Shown here: positions 1 to 12,000 of the stretch, one piece after another
Position numbering within the stretch: the stretch's first letter is position 1
Layout: every line of letters starts with the position of its first letter
NCBI GenBank assembly: GCA_947627785.1
Contig: CANQXC010000086.1
Location: forward strand, 1 to 19,932
DNA from: an uncultured Clostridia bacterium
Lineage (GTDB): Bacteria > Bacillota > Clostridia > TANB77 > CAG-508
Length of the DNA stretch: 19,932 bases
Direction: 5' to 3'
Translations under genes and position numbers: made by a program
Notes under the pieces: generated by a model
The model's database searches: none
What the model was told of the DNA's origin: nothing
The model's input: only the letters and a program-made list of their open reading frames with translations

Positions 1-62
1 TATTGCTAGAAAAAAATTAGTAAAATAATATTAGGTAATTTTGTAAAAAAGGAGAAATTAGC

Positions 63-3000
63 ATGAAAAAATTAATGGCATGTTTAGTATTATTATTAAC
101 ATTATTTATATCCTTTACATTCACAATGACAGTGAATGCAAAGGATAACTTAATTTTAAATGTTAGCAAAAATGAAATTAACTTAGGAGAAGAACTTATT
201 GTTTCTATTAATTTAGATACAGAGCATACAGATTTATATGCTTATACAGCAAAATTAAGCTATGATAGGGATGTTTTTGAAATTATAGAAACAGACGATT
301 TTGAAGAACAAGAGAATTGGTCAGATATACAATATAACAAGGATAATAATAAATTTGCTTTAATAAACAAAAAAGGGGTAAATAGTGATAAACTTTTACA
401 AGTAAAGCTAAAAGTAAAACAAGATGCAAAGGCTGGTAAAACAGCAATAACCGTAAACAGTATAACTGCATCTAACGGTAAAAAGGATATTCCTATCGAG
501 GGAAATAGTGTAGAGGTTTTAGTATTAAAGAATGGTCTAAATGAAGGAGAAAGCATTCCAGATAATAAAGTAGAAATACCAGAAGAAGATAACCATGTAA
601 TTGAAACTAAAAGGGAAATCCCAGTAGCTGGAATTTTACTTATTATTTTGATGTTTGCTATTACTATTTCTTTAATATACTACTATTTAAAACTATCAAA
701 AAAAGATTCTAAGAATAAAAAAATTATTATTACTATCATTGCCATAATATTACTAATAATATTATTAGTTATTACTATCAAAATTTTTTCAACCAAAAGT
801 ATAGATGTAAATAAAGATGGAGAAATAAACTATGATGATACAAAAGATTTAATGGAATATATACTTGAGATAAAAGGACCTCAAGATGATGATGGAAAAG
901 ATAAAGATTTAAATAATGATGGTAAAGTAACAATAACAGATGTTGCGCAATCAGCAGGTAATGCATCTAATCAAGAGTATACTGGAAATATTACACCAGT
1001 TGGAAGCTCATATGTTAGTAACTTAACACCAAAAAAAGGAGAAGAGATTACCTTAAATTTAAATATAGATATAAAACCATATACAGATGTTGAATATTTA
1101 ATAATAAGTGGAAAAAAATATTCTGTGGAGAAGGATGAAAATAACGGATATAGAGTAACTATACCTGCTCCAGAAAAATCTGGACTTCAAGATGTTGTTA
1201 TAACAGGTGTTGTTTTCGATAATGGTAAAGAGGTTGAAGCGGAATACAAAGTAACTTTTGATGTATTAAAGGATATTCCAACACTTAGTGAATTTTTAAT
1301 TGATACAGAAAAAGATATACCAGAAGTATCTGTTAATATTAGCGATAATGATGGTGCTATAAAATCTGGTAAAGTTATAGTAGAAGATGAAGAAGGAAAT
1401 ATTGTATTTGAGTCAGATAAAATAGTAAATGGTCAAAATACATATGTATTAGATGGATTAGAGAAAGATAAAAAATATAATGTAAAAGTAGAAGTACAGT
1501 ATGACTTAGATAGTGATGCTTATGGAGAGCCAGAAGATAATAGTGGAAAAGAAACACTATTAAACCAAGACTTTGTTATAAATGCAGAATATGGATTTAC
1601 AGGAACAGACTACAAAATAACAGAAAAAGTAACAGATAAAGATACAGTAGTTATAAGCTTTAAAAATTCATATAATTCATACTATGATGTAGAATATGTA
1701 GTTATAAATGGACAAAAATATTCAGTAACTAAGATTGATGATACATACCAAGTAGTATTAGAAAAAGGTTCAAAAGGTACAAACACAGTTGTTATTGAAG
1801 AGGTTATACTAAAAAATGGTAAGTCTTATAAAGTAAATAAGGAACTTAAATATGTAGTATTAAAATCTATAAAACCAGTAGTAAAAGGGGTATCTGTTGT
1901 TGAAAAAGAAGAAGATAAAGCAATACTTGCATTTACGGTTTTAGATGAAGAAGATACATTTGTAAGTGGTAGAATTGTTATTACAAATAGAGATACAAAA
2001 GATGAAGAGACAATTATATTTACAGATATAAATGATACTGTGCACGAAATAACTGCATTAGATTTTACAACATATGATGTAGATATATATGTTACATATA
2101 ATTTCGATTTAAATAAAGAAAATACTGAATATCAACAGGAAGAGTTATTAGCAGAAGAAGAATTTAGATTAATTGGAGACATTGAATTCAATTTTAATGA
2201 ATTAAGTGCAAAAGTAGATAGAGATAAAAATGTAGTTAAACTACAATTTACAGTTACACTTGCAGAGCAAGCAAAAGACTATTATGTAAAAGATGTAATA
2301 ATAAATGGAAATGCATACAGTGTTTCAAGAGAAGGAACAACATATACAGTAGAAGTACCACTTACTACTACAGATAGACAGACAATAACAGTTGAAGAAA
2401 TTATCTTAAATAACATACAAGGATTGGCTATTACTAACAATAATAGTGTTGAAATATTTAAGAATGCTCCAACAATAAGTGGATTAACCACAAAAGTAGA
2501 AGGGGATGCAATAAAGGCTAATTTCCAAGTAATAGATGAAGCTAATATAATGACAAATGCAAAAGTATTACTTGTAAATGCAAACGGAGATACTATTCAA
2601 GAAATAATAATAGATAAAAATTCAAATGAAGTAACATTTGATAATATAGAAGAAGCAGGAACATACACTATCAGAGTAATTGCAGATTATGATAGAGCTG
2701 ATGGTTTAGTCCATGAGAAAGAAATATTAGCTGAAGATACTGTAAAAAAACCAATAACAGCAACTATAAAAAGTGATGTAACACCTAACTTTGCAGAAAA
2801 AACATCAGAAATTGAAGTTATATATGAAATTGCATCTAATACAGTAGATAAAGTTGTAAGTATAGAAGTAAATGGTACAAAATACACTGCTACTGAATTA
2901 GAAGATGGTAAATACAAAATTGCATATGCCACTGGAGCAAGTGCTGGAAATGAAACACTAAAAGTAACAAGTATAGATTATAATGATGAAAATGTAAAAG

Positions 3001-6000
3001 TAGAGTATAGCTCAAGTGTTGAAATTCTAAAAGATGAACTAGAAATTAAAAACTTTAATGTTGATACATCTTCATCTCAAGTTAAAGTAACTTATGAAAT
3101 GATAGATGAAGAATCAAGCTTTGTAAGTGGAAAGATTATAGCTAAAAACATTGCAAATGATGATGTAATTGAAACTGAAATTTCAGCAGATATAAAAGAA
3201 TATACTTTAGAGCTTGAAGAGCTTCAAATATACAATGTTGAGCTTGAAATAACCTGCGATAGAGATAGCAATAATGAAAATGACAAAAATCAGGAAACAA
3301 AAATATATGCAACACAAGAAAATGTTCAGTTTGTTACAGATTACAAGCTAGAGGTAAATGACTTTAGATTAGATAGTATAGAAAGAGATGTATATTTTAA
3401 TGCTAACATTAAATTTAAAGCTACAAATGCATCTATTTACCCAGTTTATGGAGTTGTAATAGATGGTAAAACATACCAAGTGCAACCAGTTGAAAACAAA
3501 GAAGATACTTATCTAATTGAATATCCATATGGAGAAGAAAACTTAGATATAAGAAAAGAAATAACTGTTACAGATATAGTTTTAACAAATAATGCAACTA
3601 TCAAGCTTGCAAATCAGCAATCAGTTGTAATATTTAAAACTAAGCCACTTGCACAAGTATTAAAACTAGAGTGTACTGATAACATAAATATTAAAGCACA
3701 AATTGAGCTAATAGACGATGATGATACAGTAACAGCTATATATGTAGTATTGCAAAATGAAAATGGTGATGTTATAGCAGAGCAAACATTAAATCCAGAT
3801 GAATTTGAAGCAACATTTACTGTTTCACAATCAGGTATATATAATGTAGTAATAAAAGCAGATTACGATAGAGTAGATGGTTTAACACATAGCAAAGAAG
3901 AATTAACAAATAGCAATTTAACTGCAGAAGTAAAACCAACTGCACTAGTAACTACACAAAAAATTACAGAAAGATATCCAAAAAAACAAGAAACAATAGA
4001 GATTACATATAAGATAGAATCTAATACAATGCTAGCTCCAACTAAGGTAGTTTTAAATGAAAAAGAAGAATATAATCTAACACCAGTTAATGAAGCATTA
4101 AATGAATATAAGATTTCATATACTGCAACAGATATTTCACAAATAGAAAATTTGCAAGTAACTAAAGTATACTTTGGAGATAACATATCAGTAGATTTAA
4201 CAAATACAGAAGCTGATATAATAGAAGTTTTAAAGGATATACCTACAGTTACTATAACATCAACAAATATGTTAGAACAAAATGCTGTAATGTTTGTTAT
4301 TACTGTAAATGACTTAGATGAGGCTATGACTGCAGGAAAAGCTAAAGTCCATGATCAAGAAAAAATTTTAGAGAGAGGACAAAACAGCTTCTTAGTTACA
4401 GGTATTAACCCTGATGAAGACCATATAATAAGTGCCGAAGTACAATATGACCTAGACTACAATACAATAGAAGAAGGTCAAAATGAAGGTGTAGTTAATA
4501 TAGAACAAAAATTTAGACTAGTATCAGATTATAGCTTTGCAATTAGCGATATTAAAACATTTAATAAAGATGGCGAAGAAAAAACATATTTTTCTAAGAA
4601 TGAACCAATAGAATTAAGATTTAACTGTGAAAATAAAACTTTGCTAGCACCTGAAAAGGTTACTGTGCTAGACTTAAAAGATCCTAATTCAAAAGGATTA
4701 GAATATACTGTAAATACTATTGAAGATAACAATAGTGGATACAGATACTATGTAGATATGGTAGCTAACAACAAAGCTGGCGAACAAGAATTTAAAATAA
4801 TTTCTGTAACATTAAATGGTTCTAGCATTATAACAGAGGATAAATTTGTAGCTGCAAATCCAACAGCTCATATAGAGGTAGTAAAAAATGTACCTACAAT
4901 ATCAGATTTTACTGCTAATAACCATGAAGATAACATAACTGTAGAATTTAATATAAAAGATGATGACAATGCATTACAAGAAAGCTATGTTGTTTTAATA
5001 TCTGATGGTAGTGTAGTAGAAAAAAGTAAAGAAAAAATAAAAGCAGGAAATAATAGTTATACATTTAATAACTTAACTCCAGGACAAAAATACATAATTA
5101 GGGTGGAAAATAACTACAAATTAAGCAATGAAGATATAGTCCATAATGAAATATTTAAAGAACAAGAAATTGAAATTACTAAGAAAGAAGAATCTAACTT
5201 TAGAGTTAAGAATCTTACAATCACAAAGAGAGTTCCACTTAACACAAAAGTAGGAATTAGCTTTGAAAACAGCTTAATGTCATATTATGATGTTGATACA
5301 ATAGTAATTGATAATGAAGAATATGCTGTTACAAAAGGTGAAAATGGAATATATAAACTAACTTTAGAGCCAAAAGAAAAAGGTATAAATATATTACATG
5401 TTGATGGCGTAAAAATTAAAGATAAGGAATTTGAAATAGATAGAAACTTATCTTATACGTATGAGTATGCTATCCCAGTAGCAAAAGATGTTACTGAAAT
5501 TCAAGAAGATACAATAACTAATGAAGCAATTATTAACTATAAACTAGAAGATGTAGATGGAACAGTAGTAGGATTGACTGCTTATATGAAAAATAGTGCA
5601 GGAACAATTATAGAAACTAAAAAAATTGACCTTGATGATGAAATTATAAAAACTGTAAGTATGGATCTTAGAAAAGTTAGCACATATTCTATTGAGCTAA
5701 GAGCAACTTGTGATATAGGTGATGGAGTTACATTTGAGGAAAAGACACTATTTGAGAAAAAGAAAGAAACTAAACCAAGAGTAACAATACTTTCTCAAAG
5801 CATAGATAAAGAGTATGTAGAAAAAAGTGAAAACGTTGTATTAACATTTAAGATAAATACAAATGTTGATCAAGAAGTAAAGAAGATTTCTATAGGTGAT
5901 GAAAGTTATAAAGTAACAAAGGTAACAGAAGGAGATAAAGTAGTAGAAGACACATATTCAATAACTGTTCAAGCACCAAATGAAACAGGTATATTTAGTC

Positions 6001-9000
6001 AAGATATAGAAAGTATACAAATAGGTTCAAACCTTGTAGACGAAATTATATATCCAAATGGTATGGAACCTATCAATATTAAAGTATACAAGCAAAAACC
6101 AACAATAACACACTTTATAATAGACGAAAACAATAATAAATTATCATTTAGAGTAAATGACCCAGATAGTTCACTAGTAGAACCATATCCAACCTTTATA
6201 GTTAGAGATGCAGAGGTTGTTCATACTGAAGAATTAAAAAATGGTGAAGCTGAATATGAATTTAACTTAGAGTCTTTGGAAATGAAAAAAATTCAAAATG
6301 AATACAATGTAGCTGTTGATGTAACTTATGACCTAAGACCAGACTCTATTGATAAACAAAAAATACTACAACAATTAATGAGCGTATTGGGACTTGATGG
6401 AGAAACATCAGAAGAAGGAGATACTCCACCAGAAGAGGAGGATCCTAATGCAAAATATATAATTAAAGAAAACATCTTTAATGAAAACTATAAACTAGTA
6501 GGAAAAATAGAATATAACTTAAAATTTAGTAAAGCATCAGGAGGACCATTTACATTAGGAGATTACCAATCATTCTTTTTCGAATGCTCAACTGGAACAG
6601 ATTATAAAGTAACAAAAGTAATTATTGATGGAAGAGAATACCCAGTTAACGTAGTTAGGGGCAGAGAAGATGGAAAAACCTTCTATTATGAAGGAGCATA
6701 TAAAGCATTCTCATATGATCAAGACAGCATGGTAATTGAAAAAGTAATATTAGAAAATGGTGCTGCATTAGATGTACCAGATGAAGATGGATTGGTATAT
6801 TTTATGGTAGTTCAAACAATGCCAACATTTGTAATAAAAGACTTTGTAGAGAATATTGAAGCAGAGACTGTAACATTTAGTTATAAATTAACAGATAGGG
6901 ATAGAAAACTTTATACAGGTCTAACATTTACTTTAATGAATTCTCAAGGTGGAAAAATTGCAGAAAAAGTAGTAGTTCCTACAGAAAATAATGTATTTAA
7001 TGAAACAGGAATACTTACTGGTGCAGTTGAATTTAAAGTACCATATCCACCTACAGCAGTATATAAATTGCAAGTTTCTGGTGGACTTTTTGAAATACCA
7101 GGATATTATGAACACCTAATACCTTGGACACCAATAAATGATGAATTCCAGTCAAGTATTAATACTTCAATACTAAATAGTAAGTTAGAAACAAGATATC
7201 CTAAAAAAGGAGAAACATTTGCAATAGATTATGGTATTAGCAGTACAAAAGTAATACTAATAGATAAGGATGACCACATAAATCAAAATAAAGCAGTAAA
7301 TATTACAGCTCTTGTAATAAATGGAAAAGACTATGATGTTCAAATGCTAGAAGATGTAAAGGAAACATATAGAGTATATTTCACAGCTCAAAATGAAGTA
7401 GGAACTGAAGATATAAATGTTACTCATATTAAGTTTAGTAATGGCGATGTTGAAGCATTTAATCATAGTGATAAAATAGAGGTATTAAAGACAGAACCAT
7501 ATATTACAAATTTTAAAACAGAAAATGACTTAGCTAATAACAAACTTAAACTATCATTTGTTTTAAATGATCCAGATGGTGCAATAGGCACAAGTGATAT
7601 TAAAGCAAAAATAGGAGATATTGAAAAACAAATAAAGGTTGGTGAAAATAAACTAGTTGAGTTTACAGTTACTCCAAATGAGTTATTAGATTTTGAAATA
7701 AAAGCAACATATGACTTAGATGATAATAAACTACAAGATGAAACAAATGCTAATTACAATACATTCACAGATCATACAATATTTGCAAGAAAACTAATGC
7801 TAACAGGAGATTATAGCATTGCATTTAGCAATATTAAAACATATAACATTAATGCAGAAGAAACAACATTCTTTGAAAAGAATGAAGATATTAGGCTTGT
7901 ATTTGATTGCACTACTAAAACTAATGAGCTTTATCCTGTGACAATTAAGATAGCTGGTAGTGAATATGATCTTACAAAAGTACCAGAAACAGAAAACAGC
8001 TATGAAACAATAATTCATGGCTCTGATATAGCAAAAAAAATAAGTGCAAAAATTGAGAATATAACTTTAAATAGTGGTAATATAGTACCAGTAAAAAATC
8101 AAACAGTAGAATATGAAATACTAAAAGACCACACAAAAGTTAGTGAATTTACTTATGATATTTCTGATAGCGATGCAGATAAAGTTGAATTAAGCATAAA
8201 ATTTGAAGATGTAGATAGTGCTAATATAAGAACAAGAGTAGAAATAATAGATGAATATGGTCATAAAGTAGATTTTACACCAGAAATTTTAAATACTGGA
8301 GTAAATAGTGTATCATTCAAGAAGACAGAAGCTGAAAAATATACAGTATCAGTTTACTCAACATATGATAGAGATTTAAACAAATCTGATGAAGTAAACC
8401 ATTTCACTGATGAAAAAATTCATAATCAAATCGTTTCTTTAACTACAAGGTATATTGAAATGAAAGATATAGTAGATATCAAGTTATATACTTTCGATGA
8501 TTTGGGTAATGCAGTGAGAGTTGATAGCTTAACAGAAGATAATCTTAATGTTATAGAAAATAGTTTAGTTGAAGTATCAATGAAGAATATACCAACATTT
8601 TATAGTAGTGTTAAGAGTTACAGAGTTGAAGACAATAAATTAAAGCTAGTTTTATCTTATACTGATGCAATGGTATATACTGGAGAAAATGAGTTAAAAC
8701 CACTTGAGGTTACACTTGATATACTAGACAATACTCAAGAGTATGAGTATAAAGGTTCATTCAAATCATTAGTTGAAAAAATGAAAGCAAATAATACTCC
8801 AGGTGCTGTAATTTATCTAGATAAAGACTACAATTTATTAGATTATCCATTAGATGAAAAACAAACTGCTTATATAGATTTTGACTATAAAGGAACATTG
8901 AATGCTAACGGACACACAATTAGTAACTTAAGCAAACCATTATTCCAAAAATTAGATGGTGCGACAGTAGAAAACCTTGTTATTAAAGGAATAACCTTTA

Positions 9001-12000
9001 ATGGTGGATATGCAAAAGGAGTAGTTGCAATATATGCTACAAATAGTGCTAAAATTTCAAATGTTCATGTAGAAAACTTAGTGTCTCCAGGTGATAGTAC
9101 AGGTGCATTTGTATATGAACTATCTAATAATTCTGTAATCGAAAAATGTAGTGCAACTAACATAACATACAACACAACATATTTAAGCCAAAGTATATCA
9201 GCTGGAGTTGTATATTTAAAAAATAATTCTAAAATAGAAAACTGCTATGTACAAGGTACAATGTCATCAGGCTGGTGGAATAATGCAGGCCTTGTAGTAT
9301 CAACAGATAATACTTGTGAAATAAATTACAATATAGTTAATATGAGAATGTCAGCATATTATGGATTTAACGAGGATTATGGACATGGAAATGGTGGTAT
9401 TGTAGGAACTGATGCAAACAATGGTAAATCAGATGGATTAATGCTAAAAAATAACCTAAGCTTAGTAGAAGGAAATAAAGGCGTTGGAGCAATATATAAC
9501 TATAAAAGAAGCAAATTGTCTAATAAATCACAAAATAACTATCAATTAGATACAGCAGTAGTTAAACATGATGATGTTATAACAGTTTCAAAAGAAGGAC
9601 TAAATGCAGAATTCTTTAGAAATAAACTAGGTCTTGATACAGGTATTTGGAATATTAGTAATGATGCATCAATAGATAATTTACCTACATTAAAAGGTGT
9701 AGCAAATTCATATATTGATGATGGAAAAAGACCAGAAAATACAGAAATATACATTCCAGATTATAAAAGAGTTTCTGAATTAAAAAGTTATAGAGAAGAC
9801 AGAGAAATTACATATCACAATATGTACAAATTAATGCCATTCTATGATGCTAAAGAAATAATTAGAGATGGTAATAAAATACCAGATGGCCATGACTTAA
9901 CTAAGAAGATAATTAGATATGTAGTACCATTCAATAAAGAAGGTAAGATGATTTCAAGTCTTACAACAGAAAATTATAACAGCCTAAGTAAAATTTATAT
10001 TGTATTTGAAGATGGAACTAAGCTTGTGTATGATATAGCATTTGATGATTATTATGGAAATGTAGCGTCATACATGATAACTGAACTTAACATTGGATAT
10101 AACTACAATAAATATATAGTAGATCCACAGCAAGATAGCGTTAGAAGACTTATTGAAGTAGCTTCAAGTTATGATTTTAAATTAGACTTAGACCCAGTAA
10201 CGAAAGATATAGAAGAAGATAGTAGACTATATAAAGAACACTTTGATAATTACACTAAATATCATATTGAAGATTTTGTTATAAATCTATTAGTTGATTT
10301 AGGATATTCACCAAACTTTGAGAGTGATGTTTTAGACGATATGATAGAACGTGAAATTGTAAAATCTGGTAAACTAAAAGAATACCTATTCGCATATAAC
10401 TATTTCACATATTGGTATAACTTAGATATGGATGGTATAAATTTAGCAGATTCAGTTATGTTCCACTCATCTGAAATGTTTGATAAGGATATGACAATGA
10501 AATATTTAACTAGCCAACTTATCCAAGGAACAAATTCAGCAACAAATGGAACAGCAGGATTTTACAATAACTACTTTGTAAAATACACAAGAATATCTAA
10601 CTTAGGTTTATACTTAGATTACTATGTAACTACATTAACACATTATAAAGATGGTGACTCATGGTTTAGAGATAATTGGAAAGGTGGAGTATACCATTCT
10701 GTAAATGTTGATGGTGCTGATGATTTGTACTACACAATATGGGATCACCTAAAGAAAGATGGTAAAGTACAAACAGACTTCTTACCACTATTTACAGTAC
10801 CAGAAAATTCAATGTTTGTAATGTCATCTCCATCTCAAGCATACTTTGGTTCATTAAGAGTATACATGACTGATCCAAATGATCCAGAACAACGTGCAGC
10901 TTTTGATGCTAAGGTTGATAAATGGTTAAAAGAGGTAAAAGCATTCTACACATTTGCATACAATTATTGGGGACCAGATAATATCAATAAATACTGTGAT
11001 ACAAACTATGATACAAGATACACATACACAGGTAAAGGAAAAATAACAGAATATAATAAACCATTAACAACTGAAGAACCATTCCATAAATACTTTATTG
11101 AAGCAATAAACAGATGGGCAGGAACCTCAGGTGGTGCTTATGCAAATGGTAATGAAGTATTCTGGGTAGTAATTAATATGTTAGATAATTTCAGAGTAGG
11201 AACACACGAAACTTTACACAATCAAGACTCTAAGATATTCTTAAATGGATATGGACGTAGAGGTAACGCAGAAGACTATGCTGCAGGATTTATACAACAA
11301 TATTATAGAGATGGATGGGTAAGTCCTAATATCTTTGATGAAGAGGCAGTTAAAGATAACTCAACTCAAAACTTGCATAAATCAAGTGTTGAAAATAATG
11401 ATAAATTATATGCATTCTATAATAAATACTTTAGAGTAAACGATTTCTTAGATTGGATTGAAGCTCAAGCATACTTCCAGTTATCTGCTGAGCAGAAAGC
11501 TAATATATCTGTGCAGGTATCATATCCAAAGGTAGGAGCAGATAAACAAGAGGAAGGCGATGATGTAGTAGCATATACACCTCTAACTAAAGATATGGTA
11601 GAAAAAATGAAACTAGAAGACATGCAAGACTTATGGGATAATAAGATAATGTTAAGACCAGGAGTTAAAAAATATGAGGAAAGGTCACCAGGTGCAGACA
11701 CAGATTCAATCTTTAATATACATTGGTACCAACCACATGCAGATAATGATAGACCAGATGGTGCAAACTTCAAATATATTGCATGGCAAATGGCTGGTGA
11801 AGGTGGTTACTATGAAGGATTAGTACCATACTATACATTATCATATATAGGTATAAAAGAAGGAACTGGAATAAAAACAACAGACTTGATAGCTTTACGT
11901 TATATAATGAAAGATCCAAATATTACATTTAAAACATATAAATTAAATAGATATGAAGAATTATCTAAACATTATGACGATGAAGGAACATATATAAATG

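Noticed and set aside
1..62. Promoter for the giant protease gene
   Set aside because: Only 62 bases precede the start and no paired -35/-10 elements stand out from the AT-rich background. The promoter is probably outside the window.
63..92. LMAC near the N-terminus of the giant protein as a lipoprotein lipobox
   Set aside because: The cysteine is residue 7, before the hydrophobic core of the signal sequence. A lipobox must follow that core, and VNA at residue 26 is a normal type I cleavage site.
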